Shown one piece after another: positions 52,452 through 62,345 of a DNA stretch of 64,000 nt (its first letter is position 1; each line of letters opens with the position of its first letter). The stretch is from JAGVSR01 sp963786675 (lineage in GTDB: Bacteria > Pseudomonadota > Alphaproteobacteria > Rhizobiales > Hyphomicrobiaceae). The notes under the pieces are model-generated. The model was not told the origin of the DNA. It was given only the letters and a program-made list of their open reading frames with translations, and searched no databases. A program made the position numbers and the translations under genes. The stretch is taken from the NCBI GenBank assembly GCA_963786675.1, contig CAWAZY010000005.1:1-64000 (forward strand). Direction: 5' to 3'.

Positions 52452-53946
52452 TCAGCGGATTTTGCGGCCGAAAACGGCGATGGCGGTCAGTGGAATGACG
52501 AGGCCCAGGATCACCGCGGTCATGACGAGCGCCGGCAAAGCCGTGTAGTTGCCCCGTTCCACGACAAAAATCAGGTTCAGGTACTTCGTTGCAAGCTGGC
52601 CGGCGATCAGCGCCAGATTGAGAAATGACGCCATCAGCGCAAACCAGACTGCCCGTTTTGCCGGCGGAGCATAAATGGCGATGAGGGTGAGCAACGGCAC
52701 CATACTGAGGTGCGCCAGCGGCGAGGCGGCAGCGGCGTCCACAATGGCGATCGTGCGCGCGCCAAATCCCAAATGGTCCATCGTCCAAATGTCGGCGCGG
52801 TACACGAGCAGCAAGTTCGGGATCGAGATGATGCCGCCCAAAATGGTCAGCCACAGCAGAACCCGGGCTACCGGTACGCGGGTGATTGCATCCGACAGCA
52901 GCCACGCCGCCACCAGCGCGATGGCCGCACCAATCTGGCTGAGAATGCCGTAGAACGCCTCGTCGAAGCCCAGGACATCGATGGTGAACCAGCGATAGCC
53001 TTCACCGACGCCCGGCGTGGCGCGAAAGAAGAAAATGATCAGCGCCGCATAGAGGATACGCAGCCGCGTGTTCGGGTCGATATCCGCCGTGACGCGCGCC
53101 AGCATCGTCACGATGACGCCCAGTGAGATCAGGAACGTGAGTTCCTGCGCGTAAGGGACCCGCGTCAGCGAAAGGGTCACGATGACGGCGCCAAACAGGA
53201 GCCCGCCTCCGAGAATGCGCCAGTCGGTCGGCCGGCTCTCTGCGGTTTCGAGTTTGACCATTACGGCTCCGCTGGCCGATATCAGCGGGATGACGAGGCC
53301 CATCAGAAAGACCGTTTCATAGGCATAATGCGCAGCCAGCCAGCCGGCCAGGCCGGCTACCGAGAAGGCTCCGAGTGAAAGTGCCAGCCGTCCCAGGATC
53401 TGCACCATGCCTAGATCGTGATCGACATCCGGCTGCGGGCGTGGCGTGCCATCAGGATGCGTGCGGGCCACCACTTCGGTGCTCATCGCGTCGGCTACGA
53501 CGTCCTGGATGACGACGCCGAGCACGGTGACGATCTGGGCTGTCACATAGAGCGTTTCAGGTGCGGCAAAAGTCAGCCAATTGCCCGCCGCACCAGCCAA
53601 CAGAAGTAGTCCGGTGGCGATCATGCCGGCCCCGACGAACACATAGGCGCGGCGCCGGGAGCCGAGCAGGGGCACGGTATCGACGAGTTCGCCGAACACC
53701 ATCTTGATCGCCCAGGGCAGGGTCAGCCAGAACTCCGAGCTGTGCCAGCGACGCGGGCGAGAGTGTCAGTTCCTTCTTCACCCAGAAGCTGTCCGCCACC
53801 GCGATGAGGCCGAGCGCGCCATAGGCGAAGTAGACCATGAGCAGCGGCAGATACGCCGGTCGGAATGCGCGTACCGGAGCCAGGACGGCACGCGTTAGGG
53901 CGGCCTTGACGCCTTCGGACAGTGTCGGGGTCGTCGCGATGGTCAT
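52452..53946 (-). pseudogene. BT1-like MFS transporter, broken by one frameshift
   Basis: About 497 residues when one extra base is removed. The first part (MTIATTPTLSEGVKAALTRA, then MVYFAYGALGLIAVADSFWV, KKELTLSPASLAQLG) is in one frame; after the doublet AA at 53731-53732 the reading continues in another frame with WLTLPWAIKMVFGELVDTVP. Dropping one A restores a continuous protein. About 12 transmembrane segments and the motifs LLGSRRRAYVFVGAG and IQDVVADAMSTEVVAR fit the BT1 (folate-biopterin transporter-like) branch of the MFS. The direct neighbour upstream is an acyl-ACP-synthetase-like gene. The interruption is most likely a sequence error, so the gene may well be intact. Confidence 0.8.
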
Positions 53947-53999
53947 GGTTATGAGGTCTTTGGTGTGATGCTGCGGAAAACCCGGCCCGGAGCCGAGGG

Positions 54000-55584
54000 T
54001 CAGAGGAGTGGGCGGGCCTGCCGTGCCATTTCGAGTGTGGCGGCATAATCCACTTTGCCTGATCCGAGAATGGGGATCATCGGGGTGACGAGCAACGCCT
54101 TGGGGACCCACAGCTCCGCAATGCCCTGGTCGCGGGCGAAAGCGGCGAGCGCCGCCTTGTCGGCTTCAGGCTTGTCGGTGACGAGCACGAGGCTCTCGCC
54201 CTTGCGCGGGTCGGGAATGGAAACGCAGACATGCGTGTTCTCCGGCCAGAGTGTCGAGGCCAGCGCTTCGACGGCCGCCAGGGAAATCATTTCACCGCCG
54301 ATCTTGGCGAAGCGCTTGGCGCGGCCGCGAATGGTCACGTAGCCGTCGTCGATGGTGACGATATCTCCGGTATCGTGCCAGCCGTCACGCGGTGGGACGA
54401 CAACGCCTGGATTGTCCGCCAGTACGTAGCCGGCCATGACGTTGGGTCCGCGCACATAGAGCCGCCCGCCCTCGGTGATGCCTTCGACCGGGTCAAGGCG
54501 GGCTTCGATCCCTGGTAGAAGCCGTCCCACTGTGCCGGGCCGGTTGGCGCCTGGCAGATTGCACGAAATGACGGGGGAGCATTCAGTCGCCCCGTAGCCT
54601 TCCAGAATTTCGGTCCCGGAGCGGGCCCAGAGCTTTCGGGTTGTTTCCTTGACGCGTTCGGCGCCGGCAACGACGAAGGTCAGCGAGTTCGAGTTCGCCG
54701 CCATCGGCCGCGCGCGCATAGCCTTGCAGGAAAGTATCGGTGGCGAGCAGAAGCGTGGCTTTGGTTTCGCCAATCAGCTTTGGAACCTGCTTGTAGTGCA
54801 GCGGACTGGGGTACAGCACCACCTTCATGCCGTGCAGCAGCGGCATCAGCGTGCCGGCCGTCAGACCGAACGAATGGAACATGGGCAGCGGATTCATGGC
54901 GATGTCGCGCGCCGAAAGCGCCCCGTCGGCATGGGCAAAGATTTGGCGGGCGTTGGCGATGAGATTGGCGTTGCTGAGCGCCACGCCCTTGGGCGTGCCC
55001 TCCGTACCCGAAGTGAACAGCAGTGTGGCGGTATCCTGGGGGCGCCGGTGCCGTGCACCCGTGGCAAGCCGGGGCGCCAGACTTGCCAGCATGCCCTTGA
55101 TTTTCGCCATGGTGCCGAGGTCACGGCGCACGTCCTCCAGATACACGATGCGCACCGTGCGGCCCGGCGCCCATTCCGTCTCCTGCAGTGTTTCGATGAG
55201 ATCGTCGAGCTTGGCGGTATCGATGAAGCGGCGCGAGGTGACGACAACCGGCAGTGGGCCGGTGCGCGCGGCTGAGGCAATGTTGCGGGCGCCAGCGGTG
55301 AAGTTCAAAAGGCCGGCGGGCCGGCCGTAGGCATTGAGCCCGAACAGGGCAACGACCAACGCGTTGACGTTGGGCAAGAGCAAGCCGGTCGCCTGACCCG
55401 GCGCTGTCTCCGCCGCCAGCCGCCGTCCGAGGACCAGGGCTCCCAGGATGAGCCGCCGGTACGTCAGCGGCTGACGCTCGGCATCCTCCAGGATCACCTT
55501 GGCAGGTCCATACCGACGGGCAGCCTGACGAAGGGCTTCAAAGAGTGTCGAACGGCTGTCCGCAGGGTCGAAATGTCGGCTCAT
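54000..55584 (-). pseudogene. acyl-ACP/acyl-CoA synthetase (Aas AMP-binding-domain type), broken by one frameshift
   Basis: About 527 residues when corrected. An AMP-binding domain starts at ATG 55584 with LLFTSGTEGTPKGVALS as P-loop and LPMFHSFGLTAGTLMPLLHG. The frame changes near 54690; after removing one base, GGELDSLTFVVAGAERVKE runs on into ILEGYGATECSPVISCNLPG, GWHDTGDIVTIDDGYV and GRAKRFAKIGGEMISLAAVE. The C-terminal third is strikingly similar to the synthetase half of Aas (acyl-ACP synthetase / lysophospholipid acyltransferase), but the N-terminal acyltransferase part of Aas is absent. The transporter gene follows 53 bases downstream; the pair recalls LplT/Aas. Substrate specificity is inferred. 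Confidence 0.82.
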
Positions 55585-55859
55585 GGGGCGGCACGCTCAC
55601 GGTTTTGCCGGTGTGGACGCAGGATGGGACGGTCGTGCGGGCGCGGATACCTGGTTCAAATGGATCGGCAACCGTTGCCGGTCCAGCCCTAGTTCAGGCC
55701 AGGTCGTGCGATTTGGACACCAAACGGCGGGTGCTGGCAACGCCCAGACCACGGTTCCCGCTGACCCAAGCAAGTTAGATCAAATACGATCGGTCAGATT
55801 TACGGGCTTTAAGGACGAATTCGATAGCCTCGTCTTACTGTTCGTTAAGGGAGATTGTG

Positions 55860-57551
55860 ATGAGGCGCCCGCGGAGCTTCTTGGCCGCATGTTTGATACG
55901 CGCCCACCAGGGTCCGGGAGCCGGCGTTTTGCTTGGCCACTTCCGGCGCGACGAACGTGGTGTGACCGCCGTCGTCTTCGGCATTCTGTTCTCAATTTTG
56001 TTTCTCGTCGCCGCCATCGTTATTGATTTCACCCGTGCCAGTCACGAGCAGGCCCGCCAGCAGTATGCGACCGATGCCGCCGCACTCGCCGCATCGTTTC
56101 ACTTGGGCTTGGAAGACGAAGACGAGGCCGGTCAGGCAACCGCCGAGCGATTTTTCGAAGCCAACATGGGATCGGGCACATCCGCCCAAATCTCCGTCGA
56201 TCTGGACGGGCAGGCGGGAACAGTCGTTGCGGAGGCGAATAACAATTTTGGCATGACGCTCATGCGCGCCATCCTGCCCAAGGAGAAGCGCATTGATTAC
56301 GTCCCGGTGGGCGCGCGCTCGACGGTCGTCAAAGGCAGCGGGACCATCGAAGTGGCGATGGTGCTCGACAACTCCGGCTCGATGGCCGGCACCAAAATTG
56401 AAACGCTGAAGTCGGCGGCGAACGATCTCATCGGCATCGTATTTGCGGGTGCGGAAGGTGGTGACGACGTCAAGATTGGTGTCGTGCCGTTTGCGGCAAG
56501 CGTGAACGTCGGCCCCAATAACGCCGGTAGCGGATGGGTTTATCAGGGTCCGGAAAGTTCGCTGCCGTGGCCGCTGTTCCAAGGCAGTGCGTCGCGCTTC
56601 GAAATTCTGTCGCGCATGAATGGCGCGTCCTGGGGCGGTTGTACTGAAGCGCGGACGTCGCCCTATGACGTCAACGACACGCCGCCGGATGCCGGCAACC
56701 TCGCGACCATGTTTGTGCCGATGTTCGCGCCCGATGAGCCCGACGATATGAATGCCGAGGATGCGGGCTACAGCACCTCGGGCGGCAATAGTAGTGGCTA
56801 CCCGAACAATTACATCTCCGACTTCAACGGGACGTGCCCGGCTCCGGCGCAAGAGTGTAAAGCCTACAAGTGGGTGGGCGGCGTAAAGACTTGCAAAACC
56901 TGGGGTCCGGCGCCGATCGGCGTTGTCGAAGCGCAGACACGCGAGTGCAAATATCAGGGGTCCACGCCTGGATCGCCTGAGGGTTCCGCCAGTGGTCCCA
57001 ATGCGTCCTGCACGACACCTGCCATACTTCCGTTGACGGCGGTCCGGCAAGACGTGGAAGACGCGGTCGACGGGCTGGTGGCGAGCGGCAATACGAACAT
57101 CGCGGAAGGTGCCGCCTGGGGCTGGCGGGTGTTGTCGCCCAATCTGCCCTTCATGGAAGGCCGCGCCTACGACGATCAGGAAAACCGGAAAGTGCTGATT
57201 GTGATGACCGACGGTGACAACGTGGTCGCCAGCAAGACGCAGCACAACCGGTCTGTTTATGCGGCCTACGGCTTCGGGGCCCAGGACCGCTTGGGCACCA
57301 CGTACACCCAAAGCGGTTACAACACGGCGGTGAATGCCAAGACCTTGGCCGCATGCACCAATGCTAAAGCGGAAGGCATCACGGTCTTTACCGTGGCCTT
57401 CGGAACCAATATCTCGGCGACGGGCCTCAGTCTCCTGCGCCAGTGCGCGTCGACCAACGACAACGCCTATATCGCCTCGGATGAGAACGCGCTCATTCAG
57501 GCCTTCCAAACGATTGGCCGGGAAATCGCAAAGTTGCGTGTCAGCAGCTAA
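55860..57551 (+). CDS. TadG-like pilus-assembly protein with VWA domain
   Basis: 563 residues from ATG 55860, which follows AAGGGAG at six bases. N-terminal TadE-type motif (FRRDERGVTAVVFGILFSIL, one transmembrane helix), VWA metal site MVLDNSGSMAGTKIETLKSA (D-x-S-x-S), a long cysteine-containing insertion, and MTDGDNVVAS near the end of the VWA fold. It is a paralogue of the protein at 3648-5042. cpaC begins 461 bases downstream, so it is probably part of the Tad/Cpa pilus gene region. Confidence 0.85.
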   Translation: MRRPRSFLAACLIRAHQGPGAGVLLGHFRRDERGVTAVVFGILFSILFLVAAIVIDFTRASHEQARQQYATDAAALAASFHLGLEDEDEAGQATAERFFEANMGSGTSAQISVDLDGQAGTVVAEANNNFGMTLMRAILPKEKRIDYVPVGARSTVVKGSGTIEVAMVLDNSGSMAGTKIETLKSAANDLIGIVFAGAEGGDDVKIGVVPFAASVNVGPNNAGSGWVYQGPESSLPWPLFQGSASRFEILSRMNGASWGGCTEARTSPYDVNDTPPDAGNLATMFVPMFAPDEPDDMNAEDAGYSTSGGNSSGYPNNYISDFNGTCPAPAQECKAYKWVGGVKTCKTWGPAPIGVVEAQTRECKYQGSTPGSPEGSASGPNASCTTPAILPLTAVRQDVEDAVDGLVASGNTNIAEGAAWGWRVLSPNLPFMEGRAYDDQENRKVLIVMTDGDNVVASKTQHNRSVYAAYGFGAQDRLGTTYTQSGYNTAVNAKTLAACTNAKAEGITVFTVAFGTNISATGLSLLRQCASTNDNAYIASDENALIQAFQTIGREIAKLRVSS

Positions 57552-58012
57552 GCCCGCGCTCCGCGCCTGCCGCTTTTCGTGCACAGCTTCGCGCCAATGA
57601 GGCTGGCGGTGGAGAACGTGCGCCGGCACATGCGGTTTCCACTGTCGTAATATTCTGAACTCAAGTGCTTTTTTGAATTCTGCTGTGCGTCGGACGTGCG
57701 CAGACGAACACCGTCTGCCGGTGCATGTCCTGTGGACAACATGTGAGCCGGATACGGGTTTGCAACAGGGCCACGCACAGGACGGTGGCAAGTGCCGATG
57801 AATTTCACGACATTGCACCTGTCGCGGTTCCTACCCATCCAGTCGCCGCGCTTAGTACCTGTCGCGTTTCGTTGGTGTCGCACCTGCTCTGGTCAGCGTT
57901 TCTGACTGTCGGCTTGTCGTGCGCCCGCATGCGTTCGTCGCGTTGCGTTCCAATTGAATTTTTTCGCGTTCAGGGGAGTGTCCGCGCCGTTGAGGCCGGA
58001 TGCAGGAGTGGA
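57552..58012. other. intergenic region before cpaC
   Basis: 461 bases. No Flp pilin, prepilin peptidase or other Tad gene is visible, and open frames have no supporting start. AT-richer runs (around 57645-57680 and TTTTTTCGCG near 57958) may hold a promoter for cpaC, but I cannot place the elements firmly. Confidence 0.4.
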
Positions 58013-59533
58013 ATGTTCATAGTTGAGCTGCGCCGCTTGGCGCTTTGCGGACTTTGCGTCGCTTGGACTGCGGTCTTATTGGCCGGCGGCGCGTGGGCGG
58101 GTGGTGACGTGGAAGACGGCAGCGGGTCCACAAAGGCCCGCTTCGATCCCCAGCATCGCTCCGAGCTCTCGTTGCCCCCTTCAAACGGCCGTAGTGTCGA
58201 ACGCAAGATTACCATCGGTCTCGACAAGTCCGTTCTCGTCGATGTCCCCGAAGACCTCCAGAATGTCCTCGTGTCCAATCCAGAGATCGTCGACGCGGTC
58301 GTTCAGACTTCGCGGCAGGTCTATCTGCTGGCAAAGTCCGTGGGCGAGGCGAACGCCTTCTTCATCGCTCCGGATGGACGCAAGCTGGCGCTTCTCGAAA
58401 TCACCGTGTCGCGCGATCTGACGGTGCTGAACGACAGCCTGCAGCGATTGCTGCCGGGCTCCAAAATTCGCGCGGAAATGATGGGCGATACCGTCGTTCT
58501 GGCCGGTTCGGTGGCCAATCCCGTCGACGCCAATCGTGCAGCCGACTTGGCGGCGCGGGTCGTGAAGTCGAAAGAAAAAGTCGTCAACATGCTGGCGACG
58601 GACGCCAAGGAGCAGGTGCTGCTGAAGGTCCAGGTCGCGGAGATGCATCGCGACGGGCTGCGGCGCATTGGCGTTGATCTGCCCGGTGCGGCGGTGAGCG
58701 CGGGCAATTTCACCTTCACGAAGGTCATCCAGAACGCATTTCCGGTCACGAGCCCGCTGGTTCCGGCGGCACAGGCCATCGCAACGGGCGTCGCGCCGTT
58801 CGCCAGCGCGGGCTCCGCGCTGCAGCCCACGTGGGCATCGGGCGGCGATAGCGTGACGGCCATGATCCAGGCGCTGGAACGCTCCGGCGTTCTTAAGACG
58901 CTGGCCGAGCCGACGCTGACGGCGATGTCGGGTGAAACCGCGAAGTTCCTGGCGGGCGGCGAATTTCCCATTCCCGTGGCCCAGAACGAAAACACCATCT
59001 CGGTCGAATGGAAGCAGTTTGGCGTCAACGTGGCCTTCAAGCCGGTCGTCATGACCGAAGGCCGGATCAGCCTGACGATCTCGGCGGAAGTCAGCGAAAT
59101 TTCCACCGAAGGCGCCGTGACGCTGGCCTCGGTTGCCTTGCCGGGCCTGAAGGTCCGCCGTGCCGAGACCACGCTGGAAATGCCAAGCGGCGCGACGCTC
59201 GCGATGGCCGGTCTCTTGTCGGATGAAACGCGTCAGAGCGTGGAAGGCGTTCCTGGGTTGAAGAATTTGCCCGTGCTCGGTGCGCTCTTCCGGTCCAATG
59301 ACTTCCGCAAGCGCGAAACAGAACTCGTCATCCTCGTCACACCCTATATCGCGACGCACTCGCAGCCGGGCGAACTTGCCAAACCCACCGACGGGTACAT
59401 GCCTCAAAACGAGCTGAAGGAACTGTTCTTCGGCAACATCAATCGTGTCTACGGGCACGGCGAAGATCCCGCCAACCACCGCTATCGCGGCGACTTCGGC
59501 TACATCATCGAATATCCGGGAGTAAAGGGATGA
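58013..59533 (+). CDS. cpaC: Tad pilus secretin CpaC (RcpA)
   Basis: 506 residues. Outer-membrane ring of the Flp/Tad pilus machine. A signal peptide (residues 1-28) is followed by an N-terminal BON-like pilus-secretin domain (KITIGLDKSVLVDVPEDLQ) and the secretin core (VLLKVQVAEMHRDGLRRIGV, LAEPTLTAMSGETAKFLAGG, ETELVILVTPYIA). ATG 58013 has AGGAG upstream; the frame is open to 57725 but that part has no homology-like features. Its stop overlaps the cpaD start (ATGA). Confidence 0.95.
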   Translation: MFIVELRRLALCGLCVAWTAVLLAGGAWAGGDVEDGSGSTKARFDPQHRSELSLPPSNGRSVERKITIGLDKSVLVDVPEDLQNVLVSNPEIVDAVVQTSRQVYLLAKSVGEANAFFIAPDGRKLALLEITVSRDLTVLNDSLQRLLPGSKIRAEMMGDTVVLAGSVANPVDANRAADLAARVVKSKEKVVNMLATDAKEQVLLKVQVAEMHRDGLRRIGVDLPGAAVSAGNFTFTKVIQNAFPVTSPLVPAAQAIATGVAPFASAGSALQPTWASGGDSVTAMIQALERSGVLKTLAEPTLTAMSGETAKFLAGGEFPIPVAQNENTISVEWKQFGVNVAFKPVVMTEGRISLTISAEVSEISTEGAVTLASVALPGLKVRRAETTLEMPSGATLAMAGLLSDETRQSVEGVPGLKNLPVLGALFRSNDFRKRETELVILVTPYIATHSQPGELAKPTDGYMPQNELKELFFGNINRVYGHGEDPANHRYRGDFGYIIEYPGVKG

Positions 59534-60291
59534 CCGGCAACGCACACGTGCTGCAGGCCGCGCGCCGCCGCTCGCAAGCCACGATACGTCTGGCGATCCT
59601 GTCCGCCCTTGCCGTGGGGCTCGGAGCCTGCAACCGGCTCGACGACTATACCGCGGCGGAGCTGGGCGATCCGGTCAAGCGCCATGCGATCGGCTACACG
59701 CCGCATACGGAAGCGCTCTTTGTCGAGGTCCCGCCCGGTGGCGGCGGACTGAGCGCCAACCAGCAATCGGATGTCTGGCGCTTTGTGGACCGCTACCGCA
59801 AGGAAGGCAGTGGTCCGTTGAAGATCGCCGCTCCGCGCTCGGCCGGAGGATACCTGTCCACCTCGCGTTCCGTTCGCGATGTCGAGGACATCGTGCGTGA
59901 CGCGGGCATCGATCCCGATGCCGTGCAGGTGGCGCGGTATTCCGGTACGTCGCGCGTGGGTCCCGCCGTCAAGCTCGCCTATGAGCGGCCGGTGGCCATT
60001 CCCCCGCAGTGCGCCGACTGGGGCACCGATATGGGCGAAAATCGCGAACGCCTGCCCTACAACGACTTCGGTTGCACCACGCAGCGCAATCTGGCCCTGA
60101 CGGTTGCCAATTCGCGCGACCTGCAGGTCTCCCAGGAAGAGACGCCCCGGTCGTCGGAGCGCCGCAGCGCGACCTGGAAAGATTACGCGGGCTCTGGTGG
60201 GTCCTCAGGTTCCAGCGGCGGGGGCGCCGCTGGTGGTGTGGCTCCGGCCGTGGGCGGCGCTGCCGGCGGCGCGCCCGCCGCGGCACCTTAA
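59530..60291 (+). CDS. cpaD: Tad pilus assembly lipoprotein CpaD
   Basis: 253 residues. Lipobox VGLGAC with a lipidated Cys at about residue 34, the CpaD domain (HTEALFVEVPPGGGGLSANQ, SVRDVEDIVRDAGIDPDAVQ, PPQCADWGTDMGENRE) and a Gly/Ala/Ser-rich C-terminus. It helps assemble the CpaC secretin. It overlaps cpaC by four bases. cpaB, cpaE and cpaF are not in this window, so the rest of the machine is encoded elsewhere. Confidence 0.94.
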   Translation: MTGNAHVLQAARRRSQATIRLAILSALAVGLGACNRLDDYTAAELGDPVKRHAIGYTPHTEALFVEVPPGGGGLSANQQSDVWRFVDRYRKEGSGPLKIAAPRSAGGYLSTSRSVRDVEDIVRDAGIDPDAVQVARYSGTSRVGPAVKLAYERPVAIPPQCADWGTDMGENRERLPYNDFGCTTQRNLALTVANSRDLQVSQEETPRSSERRSATWKDYAGSGGSSGSSGGGAAGGVAPAVGGAAGGAPAAAP

Positions 60292-60321
60292 GCGCCGGCA
60301 ACGGTCCTGCAATTCTTGCAT

Positions 60322-60354
60322 CGGCCGGGTCTTTGGACCCGGCCGTTTGCTTTT
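60322..60354 (+). terminator. rho-independent terminator after cpaD
   Basis: A perfect 10-bp stem CGGCCGGGTC / GACCCGGCCG with loop TTTG, followed by TTTGCTTTT. It starts 31 bases after the cpaD stop. Confidence 0.85.
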
Positions 60355-60410
60355 GAACGTCAGTGTTTCTATAGGCTCGCGCGGAGTGCCCTTCGCAACG
60401 GAACGACCGC

Positions 60411-61065
60411 ATGACCGCCTTTACGCCGTCCGACGAACCCGCCGCGCCGCTTCGCCGGACAATCGCGATCGTTGCCGCACTGAACTTCAGCTACTTTTTT
60501 GTCGAGTTCTCGGTCGCGATCGCCATCGCTTCCGTGGCGCTTTTCGCTGACAGCATTGATTTTCTCGAAGATACGGCCGTCAACATCCTGGTCCTCTTGG
60601 CGCTGGGCTGGTCGGCCGCCCGCCGCCGCGCGGTGGGGCTGCTGTTGGCTTTGTGTCTTGCTCGTCCCTGGGATCGCGGCACTTTGGACCGCGTGGGAAA
60701 AGCTTTCGTCACCGGTGCTGCCCGACCCTGTCCTCCTGACGCTCGCCGGCACCGGCGCGTTGCTCGTCAATGCGTTCTGCGCGTTCCTGCTGGCGCGGGT
60801 GCGCACCCACGGTGGCAGCCTGACGAAAGCGGCGTTTCTCTCCGCGCGCAACGATGTGGCCGCTAACGTCGCCATCATTGCAGCTGGCGCGGCGACGGCC
60901 GCGAGCGCATCCATGTGGCCCGACATCGTTGTCGGACTTGGAATTGCGGCCCTCAATGCGGGATCCGCCTACGAAGTCTACGAGGCGGCAATGGGCGAGA
61001 GCGATGATGACGACGGCCCGGAAGCAGGCCGCGCCGCGCCGGCAGAGCTTTCGCCGCGCGCGTGA
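60411..61065 (+). pseudogene. short CDF-type cation efflux protein, broken by one frameshift
   Basis: 217 residues when corrected. A membrane protein of five to six helices with the metal-site motif FADSIDFLEDTAVNILVLLA and a second motif ARNDVAANVAIIAAG, which together fit the short cation-diffusion-facilitator type without a cytoplasmic domain. The first frame runs to about 60660 (GLLLALC); removing one T there gives ACVLLVPGIAALWTAWEKLS in the second frame to 61065. It looks like a sequence error. Zinc or other divalent cations are the usual substrates of this group. Confidence 0.75.
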
Positions 61066-61100
61066 CCGTCACGCATGAAGTGGCCTGGCGTTCATCGCAT

Positions 61101-61130
61101 AAAAAGAGGCCCGCACATCGTGCGGGCCTC
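61101..61130 (-). terminator. rho-independent terminator of the TadD-like gene
   Basis: Read on the minus strand: GAGGCCCGCAC, loop GAT, GTGCGGGCCTC, then a T run (TTTTTAT). The stem is 11 bp and perfect. It ends 38 bases beyond the stop of the gene at 61168-62025. Confidence 0.85.
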
Positions 61131-61167
61131 AGGTCTGGGCGCATCATGGGATCGAGGTGAGCCGGCG

Positions 61168-62025
61168 TCAGTTGTGCGTGCCGAGCTGCATGATCGGCTG
61201 GTCGGCTGTGGGGTCGGCGAAGCTGGCCGCGCGGACTGGTTGTGCGGCTGGCACCTCCGCGCGCGAGACGGTCGAGCCGCCACCGTGAAGCTTCTCGAAA
61301 TAGGCGACGTTGGCTTTTGCCTTGTCCGGCGGCAGCGCGCCTTCGGCAATGGCCTTGGCCTCACCGGTTTTGCCTCTGAGCCCCAGAATGAGGGCCAGAT
61401 TCTGCTTTGTTTGCGGAGAATTCGACACTTGCGTTGCCTGCCGCAAAACGCGCTCGGCCTCGTCGTGCTTCCCGTCCAGCGCATAGCTGAGGGCGAGATT
61501 GTTGAGAATCGCCGGTTGGTCCGGTGCATTCGCCAGGGCCTTGGCAAACTGGGTTTGGGCGTCGAGCTGTTTGCCGTTGGCCGATAGCGCCGCGCCATAG
61601 GCCGACTGGAGGCGCCAATCCGGACGTTTGGCGTTCTGGGCTCGCGCCAGCAGTTTCTCGGCCTTGTCGAGCTTGCCCAATTCAAGGGCGAGCAAACCGC
61701 GTTCCGCGATCAGCATGGGATCTTTGTCGGCCCCGGCTGTCTTGTCGAGAAGCTCAAGCGCGGCGGCCTTCTTGCCGGACTGGCGCAGTGCCCGGGCTTC
61801 GCGGATCGCCGCGCCGACCTTGGGCGAGACTTCGATATCGGGAAGCGAGGCGGTCGCAAGCGGTGCCTTCGTCACGGGCTCGACGCCCGCGGCCGGGGCT
61901 GGTTCGCTCAATTGCAGCGTGTTGAGCTGAGAGCCGTTCTGGGCACAGGCCGCGCACAGCAAGGCGGCGGCGCTGGCGGCAAGGAAAGGACGTGCGGAAC
62001 GGAACGACGAAGCAGAAAGCAACAT
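61168..62025 (-). CDS. tadD: TadD-like TPR lipoprotein
   Basis: 285 residues from ATG 62025 (GGGGGG just upstream). Lipobox LLCAAC, then a Thr/Ala/Pro-rich linker and four or five TPR units (AALELLDKTAGADKDPMLIA, WRLQSAYGAALSANGKQLDA, PAILNNLALSYALDGKHDEA) ending in a Pro/Ala tail. It is the pattern of TadD, an outer-membrane-associated assembly lipoprotein of Tad pili. It lies near cpaC-cpaD but on the other strand, and its terminator separates it from the cation transporter. Confidence 0.85.
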   Translation of the reverse strand: MLLSASSFRSARPFLAASAAALLCAACAQNGSQLNTLQLSEPAPAAGVEPVTKAPLATASLPDIEVSPKVGAAIREARALRQSGKKAAALELLDKTAGADKDPMLIAERGLLALELGKLDKAEKLLARAQNAKRPDWRLQSAYGAALSANGKQLDAQTQFAKALANAPDQPAILNNLALSYALDGKHDEAERVLRQATQVSNSPQTKQNLALILGLRGKTGEAKAIAEGALPPDKAKANVAYFEKLHGGGSTVSRAEVPAAQPVRAASFADPTADQPIMQLGTHN

Positions 62026-62345
62026 GATACCCCCCATGGCGCCTGCGCAGGACTGCTCCAGGACCGGCGACGGGCCGGTTTGGAACAAGCGAGGCACGCA
62101 ACAAAGACTGATAACTCGTGAAAAGCGGAACGCGGCGACGGACGCGCACTCAACGCAACTGATGCCAGCAATTCGTAGAGAGATTCGCGGTGATCAAGGG
62201 GGGGTATGGGAGAACTGTCCCCGCTATCCCCAGGCTGGCCCGCGACGGCGGTGCGGAGGCGCAATTCGACCGCGGCGACCCTGGTGCCATCATGGAAATC
62301 CATGTGATAAGAATAGGTTGGGTTCGACTTGCGAGAAAAAATCCA

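Noticed and set aside
55992..57818. A 608-residue minus-strand frame opposite the second TadG-like gene
   Set aside because: His/Arg-rich shadow sequence; the plus strand carries the VWA protein with its motifs and ribosome binding site.
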